Assembly: GCF_029577735.1 (NCBI RefSeq) | Contig: NZ_JARQTO010000009.1 | Location: 62,001 to 126,000 of the forward strand | DNA length: 64,000 bases | Direction of reading: 5' to 3' | From: Exercitatus varius | GTDB taxonomy: Bacteria > Pseudomonadota > Gammaproteobacteria > Enterobacterales > Pasteurellaceae | Part shown: positions 24,840-32,953 of the stretch, one piece after another | How positions within the stretch are numbered: position 1 is the stretch's first letter | How the letters are laid out: each line of letters begins with the position of its first letter | The notes under the pieces: model-generated | What the model was told of the DNA's origin: nothing | What the model saw: the letters and a program-made list of their open reading frames with translations, nothing else | Database searches by the model: none | Made by a program: the position numbers and the translations under genes

Positions 24840-26738
24840 ATGCCGATTCAAATTTTACCGCCACAACTTGCTAACCAAATCGCAGCGGGTGAAGTCGTCG
24901 AACGTCCGGCGTCGGTGGTGAAAGAATTGGTGGAAAACAGCCTGGACGCCGGCGCCACTCAAGTCCAAATCAATATTGAGAACGGCGGCGCAACGCTGAT
25001 CCGCATCCGCGATAACGGCATCGGCATTCCAAAACAAGAACTGGCGTTGGCGCTTGCCCGCCATGCCACCAGCAAAATCGCCACTATTGATGATTTGGAA
25101 GCGATTCTCAGTTTTGGTTTCCGCGGCGAAGCCTTAGCCAGTATCAGCTCGGTTTCCCGTTTAACGCTCACCTCCCGCACCGCCGAACAACAGGAAGCCT
25201 GGCAGGTTTTTGTGCAGGGGCGCGAACAGGAAAGCGTGATCAAACCGGCTTCTCACCCTGTCGGCACCACGGTGGAAGTGGCAAATTTATTCTTCAATAC
25301 GCCGGCCCGTCGCAAATTTTTACGCACGGACAAAACGGAATTCGGCCATATCGATGAAGTTATCCGTCGCATTGCGTTGGCAAAATCGCACATCGGCTTC
25401 ACTCTGACGCATAACGGAAAAATCATTCGTCAATACAAAAGTGCGCAGGAAAATACACAGAAACTAAAACGCCTCGCCGCCATCTGCGGCGACGATTTCG
25501 TCCGTCAGGCATTGCATATTGACTGGAAACACGACGATCTGCATTTATCCGGCTGGGTGGCGACGCCCGCTTTCGCCCGTTCGCAAAACGATTTGAATTA
25601 TTGCTACGTAAACGGGCGGATGGTGAAAGATAAAGTGATTAATCACGCCATTCGTCAGGCTTACGCGGAATATTCGGGTAACGAGCAATATCCGGCTTTT
25701 GTGCTGTTTTTGGATTTGAATCCGAACGATGTGGATGTAAACGTACATCCGACCAAACACGAAGTGCGTTTTCAGCAAAGCCGTCTGATTCACGATTTCA
25801 TCTTCCAGGGCGTCACCCATGCCTTGCTTTCCGCCGAACAGCTCGATTTTTCCGCGCCACAATCGGATGCGGGAAAAGCAAACGAAATCCGGGAACCGCA
25901 GGCGGGTTATAAAAATATGACAGCGACCGTCCGCCCTAACCGCGCGGCGGCCGGGCAGAATCTGTTCGGATTTAATCCGTCGCCGACGGAAAAAGAAAGC
26001 CATACGCCGACTGCGGCAAAATCTTCGGCTCCGTCCCGTTCGGAAAAATCGTCGAATTTTCTCCCGCACTTTATGCCGCAATCAGCGCATTCGCCTTCAT
26101 CATTCGGGCGCGAAAAAGTCAGCAAAACGGAACAACGGCTTTATGCCGAATTGCTCAAAACGCCGGCAAATCAAGCTTCGCCGACCGCGTCGATTCAGCC
26201 GATATGCGCCTCGGCGGGCTCGTTACTGCGGGCTCTCGCTTTGGTGGATAATCGCGCATTATTGCTGCAACAGGATTCGGCCTTTTATTTACTGCCACTT
26301 AATAAATTGCAAAGAATGCGGTTCGAACTGATGTTGAGCGCACCGAATCCGTCCAAACAAATGTTGCTGATTCCCGTAGTTTTCCGTTTATCGGACGAAC
26401 AACTGGCGCAATGGCGACAACAAAAACACTGGTTTGAACAAAGCGGATTCGAATTCACCGAAAATCCCGCTCAGCATCGCATTACATTAAACGCGGTGCC
26501 ACAATGTCTGCGTCATCAGAATTTACAGAAAATGGTGGTGACGTTACTCAATCAATCCGTGCAAAAAACATCGGATTTTTTGACCGCACTTTTGGATTTA
26601 GCGGAGCCGTCCGACTGTCAGGTGTTGGCAAACGCCGTCAATCTTTTACAGGAAACCGAACAGTTATTGAATCGGCAGACGGCGCTAAAACTTAACGATT
26701 TGCTGATTCCCGTTGATTTTTCATCTTATTTATCATAA
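24840..26738 (+). CDS. mutL: DNA mismatch repair protein MutL
   Basis: Links mismatch recognition by MutS to MutH and UvrD. The N-terminal GHKL ATPase shows VKELVENSLDAGA, RDNGIGIP, GFRGEALASISSV and NTPARRKFL. A low-complexity linker (about residues 340-440) leads to the C-terminal dimerisation domain. The metal-binding endonuclease motif of non-MutH systems is not evident, as expected for a MutH-containing gammaproteobacterium. Length 632 residues. It starts 2 bp after amiB and ends 2 bp before miaA. Confidence 0.97.
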   Translation: MPIQILPPQLANQIAAGEVVERPASVVKELVENSLDAGATQVQINIENGGATLIRIRDNGIGIPKQELALALARHATSKIATIDDLEAILSFGFRGEALASISSVSRLTLTSRTAEQQEAWQVFVQGREQESVIKPASHPVGTTVEVANLFFNTPARRKFLRTDKTEFGHIDEVIRRIALAKSHIGFTLTHNGKIIRQYKSAQENTQKLKRLAAICGDDFVRQALHIDWKHDDLHLSGWVATPAFARSQNDLNYCYVNGRMVKDKVINHAIRQAYAEYSGNEQYPAFVLFLDLNPNDVDVNVHPTKHEVRFQQSRLIHDFIFQGVTHALLSAEQLDFSAPQSDAGKANEIREPQAGYKNMTATVRPNRAAAGQNLFGFNPSPTEKESHTPTAAKSSAPSRSEKSSNFLPHFMPQSAHSPSSFGREKVSKTEQRLYAELLKTPANQASPTASIQPICASAGSLLRALALVDNRALLLQQDSAFYLLPLNKLQRMRFELMLSAPNPSKQMLLIPVVFRLSDEQLAQWRQQKHWFEQSGFEFTENPAQHRITLNAVPQCLRHQNLQKMVVTLLNQSVQKTSDFLTALLDLAEPSDCQVLANAVNLLQETEQLLNRQTALKLNDLLIPVDFSSYLS

Positions 26739-26740
26739 TT

Positions 26741-27697
26741 ATGCAACATAACTCGACCGCTTTGCCCACTGCGATTTTTTTGATGGGCCCCACCGCCTCG
26801 GGAAAAACGGATTTGGCCATTAAATTGCACCAAACGCTGCCGGTAGAAATTATCAGCGTCGACAGCGCATTAATTTATAAAGGCATGGACATCGGCACGG
26901 CGAAACCGAGCAAATGCGAGCTGGCGCTGGCCCCTCATCGACTGATTGACATTTTAGATCCCGCCGAAAGTTATTCCGCCATGAATTTCCGCGCCGATGC
27001 GCTGCGGGAAATGGCGGATATTACGGCGCAAGGGAAAATCCCTTTATTGGTCGGCGGCACTATGCTGTATTACAAAGCGTTGACGGAAGGCTTGTCACCG
27101 CTGCCAAACGCCGATGAAAAAGTGCGGGCGGAAATTGAAGCGAAAGCGCAGCAAACGGGCTGGCCGGCGTTACATCGGGAATTGGCAAAATTTGATCCGA
27201 TTTCCGCTGCGCGCATTAATCCCAATGACAGTCAGCGCATCAACCGTGCGCTGGAAGTGTTTTATCTCACCGGCAAATCCTTAACCGAACTCACGGCGCA
27301 AAAAGGCGATGCGTTGCCTTACAACGTTTTGCAATTCGCCATTGCGCCGGAAGATCGCAGCATATTACATCAGCGCATTGAATTGCGATTCCAGAAAATG
27401 GTGGAACTCGGCTTTAAAGCGGAAGTGGAAAAACTCTACGCCCGTCCCGATTTAAGCCCGGATTTGCCGTCTATCCGTTGTGTGGGATATCGTCAAATGT
27501 GGGAACATTTACGGGGCGATTACGGTTTTGACGAAGCCATTTACCGCGGCATTTGCGCCACTCGTCAGTTAGCTAAACGGCAAATCACCTGGCTACGCGG
27601 CTGGAAGACGCCGATTCAGTGGCTGGACAGCCTGCAAAATGAAAAAAATCAGAAAAAGGTTCAACAAGCTTTTTATTTGGCTATGCAAAACCGTTAA
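26741..27697 (+). CDS. miaA: tRNA dimethylallyltransferase MiaA
   Basis: Adds the dimethylallyl group to N6 of A37 in tRNAs reading UNN codons. P-loop GPTASGKT, then DSALIYKGMDIGTAKP and the substrate motif GGTMLYYKAL are present, as is the C-terminal GVGYRQ-like CVGYRQMWEHL. At 318 residues it is normal. It lies in the mutL-miaA-hfq cluster with an 80-bp gap before hfq, where an hfq-specific promoter probably sits. Confidence 0.97.
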   Translation: MQHNSTALPTAIFLMGPTASGKTDLAIKLHQTLPVEIISVDSALIYKGMDIGTAKPSKCELALAPHRLIDILDPAESYSAMNFRADALREMADITAQGKIPLLVGGTMLYYKALTEGLSPLPNADEKVRAEIEAKAQQTGWPALHRELAKFDPISAARINPNDSQRINRALEVFYLTGKSLTELTAQKGDALPYNVLQFAIAPEDRSILHQRIELRFQKMVELGFKAEVEKLYARPDLSPDLPSIRCVGYRQMWEHLRGDYGFDEAIYRGICATRQLAKRQITWLRGWKTPIQWLDSLQNEKNQKKVQQAFYLAMQNR

Positions 27698-27777
27698 AAC
27701 TTGGTATATTGACCGTCGGCTATGAGACATAGTCGTTCATTATTCTAACTACAATAAATAATAAGAAGGAAAACAAG

Positions 27778-28077
27778 ATGGCAAAAGGGCAATCATTACA
27801 AGATCCTTATTTAAATGCGCTTCGTCGCGAACGTATCCCCGTTTCTATTTACCTTGTCAACGGCATTAAATTGCAAGGACAGATCGAATCGTTCGATCAA
27901 TTTGTGATTTTATTGAAAAACACCGTCAACCAAATGGTTTATAAACACGCCATTTCTACGGTTGTACCGGCTCGCAGCGTATCACATCATAACAATAATG
28001 CGCAGCAACAATATCAGCAACAAGCCGCTCAAGCCGCCGCGGTACAATCGGATGAATCGTCCTCCCAAACGGAATAA
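27778..28077 (+). CDS. hfq: RNA chaperone Hfq
   Basis: Hexameric Sm-like protein that pairs small RNAs with their mRNA targets. It has the Sm1/Sm2 core (residues 7-66) including SIYLVNGIKLQGQIESFDQFVILL and MVYKHAISTVVP. The C-terminal tail is short and rich in Gln and Ala. Length 99 residues. AAGAAGGAAAAC precedes the ATG. Its presence makes the Hfq-dependent type of small RNA proposed at 46.3 kb possible. Confidence 0.98.
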   Translation: MAKGQSLQDPYLNALRRERIPVSIYLVNGIKLQGQIESFDQFVILLKNTVNQMVYKHAISTVVPARSVSHHNNNAQQQYQQQAAQAAAVQSDESSSQTE

Positions 28078-28079
28078 TC

Positions 28080-29432
28080 TTGAATAACGAAATATCCGTT
28101 CAAAGTGCGGTGGAAAATACGCCAATTTCCACCGCACTTTCCTCATCTGAAAACGGACGTGACAAGGCGATTATCGTTCACGTTTTTTTCTCGCAGGATA
28201 AAAATCTCGAAGATCTGGCGGAATTTCAGCTTTTAGCCCAATCCGCTCAAGTCGACATTTTGCAAATCGTCACTACCAGCCGTTCTACGCCGCAAGCCAA
28301 ATATTTTGTCGGACAAGGCAAAGCGGAAGAAATCGCCGAGCTTGCGAAGCAGTCGGATGCCGATGTTATTCTGGTCAATCATCAGTTAACGCCCGCGCAA
28401 ACCCGAAATCTAGAAAGCTTATGCGAATGTCGGGTGGTCGACCGTACCGGATTAATTTTAGATATTTTCGCCCAACGGGCGCGCAGCCACGAAGGCAAAT
28501 TACAGGTGGAACTGGCTCAGCTTAAACATTTGGCCACCCGCCTTGTACGACGCAAAACGGGTTTAGATCAGCAAAAAGGCGCCGTTGGTTTACGCGGTCC
28601 CGGCGAAACGCAACTGGAAACCGATCGCCGTTTAATCAGAGTGCGTATCGCCCAGCTGCAAAACCGTTTGGAAAAAGTCTCTAAGCAGCGTAATCAGAAT
28701 CGACAAACCCGTCAGAAGGCGGATATTCCTACCATTTCGTTAGTGGGCTACACCAATGCGGGGAAATCCACGCTATTCAATCGTTTGACGCAAGCGGACG
28801 TCTATGCCGCCGATCAGCTTTTCGCCACGCTGGATCCGACTTTACGCCGTTTATCCGTTCAGGATGTGGGCACCACCGTTCTGGCCGACACGGTGGGATT
28901 CATTCGTGATTTGCCGCATGATTTGGTTTCCGCCTTTAAATCCACTTTACAGGAAACCACGGAAGCCAGCCTGCTGTTACACGTGATTGACGCCTCCGAT
29001 ACGCGCAAACAGGAAAACATTGAAGCGGTTAATGCCGTGCTGGAAGAAATCCAGGCGGATAATGTGCCGACGTTGTCGGTTTACAACAAAATCGATCGAC
29101 TTGATAATATCCGACCGCATATTGAATTTAATGACGAACAACAACCGATAGCCGTTTACATCTCCGCCCAAGCGAATTTAGGTATTGATTTATTATTCGA
29201 CGCCATTCGTCAACGGCTGCGCAATGAAATTTTATCCTTATCCGTTTCCTTAAAGCCTGCTCAGGGAAAAATTCGCCACGCGTTTTATCGGCTCAACTGC
29301 ATCCGCCACGAAACCATCGGTGAACAAGGCGAATATTTGATAGAAATTGAAATTGACAAAATCGAATGGCTGAAACTGCTTAAACGCTTTCCCGAATTGG
29401 AACCCTTTAATCCCGTCAAAAATCAGGAATAA
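28080..29432 (+). CDS. hflX: Ribosome-associated GTPase HflX
   Basis: GTPase that rescues stalled or dormant ribosomes by splitting subunits. The N-terminal HflX domain (SRSTPQAKYFVGQGKAEEI) precedes the G domain: G1 GYTNAGKST (residues 223-231), G3 DTVGF, G4 NKID. Length 450 residues. The start is TTG at 28080, 2 bp after the hfq stop; no in-frame ATG is available before the conserved domain. The first ~28 residues are variable and are encoded by an inverted uptake-signal pair (28102-28140). No hflK or hflC follows, unlike in E. coli. Confidence 0.93.
   Translation: MNNEISVQSAVENTPISTALSSSENGRDKAIIVHVFFSQDKNLEDLAEFQLLAQSAQVDILQIVTTSRSTPQAKYFVGQGKAEEIAELAKQSDADVILVNHQLTPAQTRNLESLCECRVVDRTGLILDIFAQRARSHEGKLQVELAQLKHLATRLVRRKTGLDQQKGAVGLRGPGETQLETDRRLIRVRIAQLQNRLEKVSKQRNQNRQTRQKADIPTISLVGYTNAGKSTLFNRLTQADVYAADQLFATLDPTLRRLSVQDVGTTVLADTVGFIRDLPHDLVSAFKSTLQETTEASLLLHVIDASDTRKQENIEAVNAVLEEIQADNVPTLSVYNKIDRLDNIRPHIEFNDEQQPIAVYISAQANLGIDLLFDAIRQRLRNEILSLSVSLKPAQGKIRHAFYRLNCIRHETIGEQGEYLIEIEIDKIEWLKLLKRFPELEPFNPVKNQE
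28102..28140 (+). repeat. Inverted uptake-signal hairpin inside the 5' end of hflX
   Basis: AAAGTGCGGTGGAAA and TTTCCACCGCACTTT form a perfect 15-bp stem with a 9-nt loop, 25 bp after the hfq stop and inside the hflX coding region. It lacks a long T-tract, so it may attenuate rather than terminate. Confidence 0.8.
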
Positions 29433-29436
29433 AAAT

Positions 29437-29461
29437 GCACTTTTCGCAATCCCAAAAGTGC
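29437..29461. terminator. Inverted repeat between hflX and the grpB-like gene
   Basis: GCACTTTT (29437-29444) and AAAAGTGC (29454-29461) form an 8-bp stem built from uptake-signal sequence, placed between convergent genes. Confidence 0.5.
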
Positions 29462-29509
29462 GGTCAGATTTCGAACAGTTTTTTCCGAACCAGTCACACA
29501 GTATTTCAA

Positions 29510-30088
29510 TTATGACTTAACTCTTTGATATTTATCCTTAAATTCCTTTTTTGCCAGTTCGGTATATCGGCGGATAAAATCGGTTTTGGCTTCCGTATAG
29601 GAATCTCGGTCATATTCGTACTGCTTCCATAAGGATAATTTTAAGCGTTCATAGGCTTGAGCAATATCGGGATGTGCGAGCAAATAATCGCGAAAATACA
29701 GTTCATCGTTATCCCCAAGCAAACGCAAATGAAGATGAAAAACCCGTTCGGCAAAACCCGTCGGCGTATAACCTTTATTATAGACAATACGCGTATCCGT
29801 TGCCGACATGCACAAATAGCCATTCCGGGATAAACATTCGGAAACATGCTGTAATGCGGATCTATCCTCCAATTCGATCAAAATATCCACCGTCGGCTTC
29901 GCCCAAATAGTCTGCACAGCCGTGCTGCCAATATGACTAATTTTGCAAGGTTCGCGGATAATTTCAAGCAAATGCAGGCGTTCATCTTCATACCAACGCC
30001 GCCAGTCGGGGTTAGGGGCTTCCAAACGAATCGGAAAAAGCCGCCATAATTCTTCCAGCGACATTTCCGTCAATGCTTTATTCGTCAT
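29510..30088 (-). CDS. GrpB/UPF0157 family protein
   Basis: 192-residue protein of the GrpB family, which belongs to the nucleotidyltransferase superfamily. Motifs: ISHIGSTAVQTIWAKPTVDILIEL, the family signature, and VFHLHLRLLGDNDELYFRDYLLAHP. The biochemical role is not established; some relatives act in coenzyme A or dephospho-CoA metabolism as fusions. It is a single-gene unit between hflX and argG, flanked on both sides by inverted uptake-signal hairpins. Confidence 0.85.
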   Translation of the reverse strand: MTNKALTEMSLEELWRLFPIRLEAPNPDWRRWYEDERLHLLEIIREPCKISHIGSTAVQTIWAKPTVDILIELEDRSALQHVSECLSRNGYLCMSATDTRIVYNKGYTPTGFAERVFHLHLRLLGDNDELYFRDYLLAHPDIAQAYERLKLSLWKQYEYDRDSYTEAKTDFIRRYTELAKKEFKDKYQRVKS

Positions 30089-30106
30089 AATATAGGCTAA
30101 AAATTA

Positions 30107-30138
30107 ACCGCACTTTCAGTTTAATCCAAAAGTGCGGT
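30107..30138. terminator. Inverted uptake-signal pair between argG and the grpB-like gene
   Basis: ACCGCACTTT and AAAGTGCGGT are separated by 11-12 bases. Both flanking genes run on the minus strand, so this probably ends the argG transcript. Confidence 0.6.
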
Positions 30139-30162
30139 CAGATTTTTCAACGTTTTTTCGGA

Positions 30163-31497
30163 TTATTTTTTACCTAATTGCGGTAACACGGAGTCTTTTC
30201 CGGCAACCAATAAACCGGTTTTAGAATACACGCCCAATTTCGCGCGGGTATCCACAATATCCAAATTACGCATGGTTAACTGACCGATACGATCGATTGG
30301 ATCAAACGGCGCGTCTTCAATTTTTTCCATGCTCAAACGTTCAGGTACGTAAGTCAAGTTCGGCGATACGGTATCTAAAATCGAATAATCGTTGCCACGA
30401 CGCAATTCAAGCGTCACCTCGCCGGTAATCGCACGCGCCACCCAACGTTGCGCCGTTTCACGCAACATTAACGCTTGCGGGTCAAACCAGCGGCCTTGAT
30501 ATAACAAGCGACCTAAACGTAAACCGTTGATACGATATTGTTCGATGGTGTCTTCATTGTGAATACCGGTCACCAAGCGTTCGTAAGCAATGTGCAACAA
30601 CGCCATGCCCGGCGCTTCATAAATACCGCGTGATTTCGCTTCGATGATACGATTTTCGATTTGGTCGGACATGCCTAAACCGTGGCGTCCGCCGATGCGG
30701 TTGGCTTCTAAGAACAATTCCACCGCGTCGTCAAAAGTTTTGCCGTTTAATGCGACCGGCACGCCTTCTTCAAAACGAACGGTGACGGTTTCCGCTTTCA
30801 CTTCGACATTTTCGTCCCAGAAGGCCACACCCATAATCGGTTTCACGATTTTAATTCCGGTACTTAACAATTCCAGGTCTTTCGCTTCATGGGTGGCGCC
30901 CAGCATGTTGGAATCCGTCGAATAGGCTTTTTCTACCGACATTTTGTAGTTGAAACCGTTGGCGATTAAAAATTCGGACATTTCATGACGACCGCCCAAT
31001 TCTTCGATAAATTGATCGTCCAACCAAGGTTTGTAGATTTTTAAGTTCGGATTGGTTAACAAGCCGTAACGGTAGAAACGTTCAATATCGTTGCCTTTGA
31101 ACGTAGAACCGTCGCCCCAAATATTAACGTCGTCTTCTTTCATTGCCGCAACCAGCATGGTGCCGGTAACGGCGCGACCTAAAGGCGTGGTGTTGAAATA
31201 CGTAATACCGCCCGTTGACACGTGAAATGCGCCCGCTTGAATTGCGGCGATACCTTCGTGAGCCAATTGTGAACGGCAGTCGATTAAACGCGCATTTTCC
31301 GCACCGTATTCCATCGCTTTTTTCGGAATGGCGTTGTAATCCTCTTCGTCCGGCTGACCTAAATTCGCCGTATACGCATAAGGCACCGCCCCTTTCTGAC
31401 GCATCCACAATAATGCGGCGCTGGTATCCAAACCGCCGGAAAAAGCGATACCGACTTTTTGACCTTTAGGAAGATTTTGTAAGATTGTGTTTGACAT
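30163..31497 (-). CDS. argG: Argininosuccinate synthase
   Basis: Condenses citrulline and aspartate with ATP in arginine biosynthesis. It is the E. coli-type longer enzyme (444 residues): ATP loop AFSGGLDTSAALLWMR, then YAYTANLGQPDEEDYNAIP and GRAVTGTMLVAAMKEDDVN, all highly conserved. I set the start at 31497 (MSNTILQNLPKG) with AGGACC upstream; the in-frame extension to 31578 has no family match. A convincing ArgR box was not found upstream. The palindrome TGAAATTTTCA there belongs to an uptake signal. Confidence 0.97.
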   Translation of the reverse strand: MSNTILQNLPKGQKVGIAFSGGLDTSAALLWMRQKGAVPYAYTANLGQPDEEDYNAIPKKAMEYGAENARLIDCRSQLAHEGIAAIQAGAFHVSTGGITYFNTTPLGRAVTGTMLVAAMKEDDVNIWGDGSTFKGNDIERFYRYGLLTNPNLKIYKPWLDDQFIEELGGRHEMSEFLIANGFNYKMSVEKAYSTDSNMLGATHEAKDLELLSTGIKIVKPIMGVAFWDENVEVKAETVTVRFEEGVPVALNGKTFDDAVELFLEANRIGGRHGLGMSDQIENRIIEAKSRGIYEAPGMALLHIAYERLVTGIHNEDTIEQYRINGLRLGRLLYQGRWFDPQALMLRETAQRWVARAITGEVTLELRRGNDYSILDTVSPNLTYVPERLSMEKIEDAPFDPIDRIGQLTMRNLDIVDTRAKLGVYSKTGLLVAGKDSVLPQLGKK

Positions 31498-31579
31498 ATC
31501 GGGTCCTGTATTGATTGAAGTAATCGTTTGCGAAAATCGACTTATTATGCGTGAAAACCGTGAAATTTTCAACCGCACT

Positions 31580-32383
31580 TTATAAATTCGGATACTGATA
31601 AACGAAATCTAAATCCGTGCAGATTTTATCTCCGCAAATCACCCGATTCGGGTCTTGTTCGGAGCAGGTAAAGTGCGGCGGTTCTATATGAAATTGTTCG
31701 GCTGCGGCACAATAATATTGCGCCCGCGACGGGTGATACGGCGCCACCAAATGATATAAACGACAGCCGCCCGGCGTTTCCAGCAATAATTGCACGGCGC
31801 GCGAACAGTCTTCGGAATGCACCAGATTCACCGGCGTGTTGCCTTGGTTAAGCTGTAAACCGCTCATGGAACGGACGGGATGACGATCCGCACCGATTAA
31901 CCCGCCGAAACGCAAAATATCCACATCAATTTGCGACAGATGCCGCAACATTTGTTCTACATGAAACAAGGCTTTTGCCGCCGGTGTTTTCGGATGCGGC
32001 TCGCAACTTTCATCAAACTTGCCGGTTTCATCACCGAATACCGATGTGGAGCTGATAAAAATGAAATGACTTACTCCGCACAATAAGGCTTCCTGCACTA
32101 AATTTTCGATGCCTTTTTCGTAGCTTTCCGGGTCAAAAAAATAATCGCTCGGCGGAATATTAATCACCAAACTGTCCACCGAAAGCAATGCGGTTAAGTC
32201 ATCGGGATCCGCATTAATTTCCGGCGTCAATTCAAGCCGATAAGTTTCCAGTCGCCATAAACGCATTTCTTCCACGCCTTCATGGGTGCGTTTACTGCCC
32301 TTCACTTCCCAGCCGAGATTGCGCAAGTCCCGCGCCAATGACAAACCGAACCAGCCAAACCCGACAATCGCCACCGATCGCAT
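31580..32383 (-). CDS. yeeZ: NAD(P)-binding epimerase-like protein, YeeZ family
   Basis: Short-chain dehydrogenase/epimerase-like protein of 267 residues. It has an N-terminal Rossmann loop (IVGFGWFGLSLARDLRNLG), the FISSTSVFG strand with catalytic-type serine, and LRFGGLIGADRHP. The overall pattern fits E. coli YeeZ. Substrate unknown. It is upstream of argG on the same strand, about 80 bp apart, but no functional link is clear. Confidence 0.78.
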   Translation of the reverse strand: MRSVAIVGFGWFGLSLARDLRNLGWEVKGSKRTHEGVEEMRLWRLETYRLELTPEINADPDDLTALLSVDSLVINIPPSDYFFDPESYEKGIENLVQEALLCGVSHFIFISSTSVFGDETGKFDESCEPHPKTPAAKALFHVEQMLRHLSQIDVDILRFGGLIGADRHPVRSMSGLQLNQGNTPVNLVHSEDCSRAVQLLLETPGGCRLYHLVAPYHPSRAQYYCAAAEQFHIEPPHFTCSEQDPNRVICGDKICTDLDFVYQYPNL

Positions 32384-32914
32384 ATTTTCCTCTCATATAA
32401 AGTGCGGTCAAAATTTCTGAAAAATTTTTCAGGGATAATGTTTTCCAGTAAGCAGAACGGAGTATTCACAAATCACGCCTAGATTTGTGTGTTTAGCCAC
32501 TATTCTACCGAGCAAATCAAAATAATTCACGGATTTTCATCGGCAATATTCGCTAAACAAGAAAAAAGCCTGAGCGAAAGCACCTATTTATTGTTTAGCC
32601 GAAAATAACGACATTTTTTATATTGGAAAAGGTTGTGAAAATCGTGTATTTTCTCTCGAGGCGGCGAACAAACGCATAAGCAATATTTCGGCGAAAAAAC
32701 TCATCAAAAATCGCCCGCACTTTATTGCTTGAAACAGAAAAAATTCTTGGCGGAGCAAGTGTTTATGTGAAGCAGTCGATAATGTCTTCAACCAAGTAAC
32801 GCCGGATGCGGAAAACGAAAAACTTACTCAAAACCGTCAGGCGGTTTTAAATGTTCTGCGTTACCTGCTCTCGAGGCGGCGGAGTTTTCGTTGTTGCAAT
32901 CATGACAAATGGTG
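32384..32914. other. Non-coding spacer with traces of decayed sequence
   Basis: No intact gene is present in this ~530-bp stretch. It holds two uptake-signal-like copies, a 14-bp direct repeat CTCTCGAGGCGGCG (32653-32666 and 32868-32881), and a 7-bp stem AAAACCG/CGGTTTT (32830-32848). One frame stays open from 32733 to about 32927 (containing DNVFNQVTPDAENEKLTQ) with no start codon, suggesting a gene relic, but I could not identify it. Confidence 0.5.
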
Positions 32915-32943
32915 CCCCTATTTCATGAAATAGGGCTTTTTTA
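32915..32943 (+). terminator. Terminator-like hairpin in the bioA leader
   Basis: A perfect palindrome CCCTATTTCATGAAATAGGG (32916-32935) is followed by C and TTTTTT. It ends 11 bp before the bioA start codon, so no promoter fits between them and every bioA transcript must pass through it. Confidence 0.8.
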
Positions 32944-32953
32944 TGGTGATAAA

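Noticed and set aside
31498..31580. ArgR box upstream of argG
   Set aside because: The palindrome TGAAATTTTCA is part of an uptake-signal flank and lacks the TGAAT/ATTCA pattern over the usual length.
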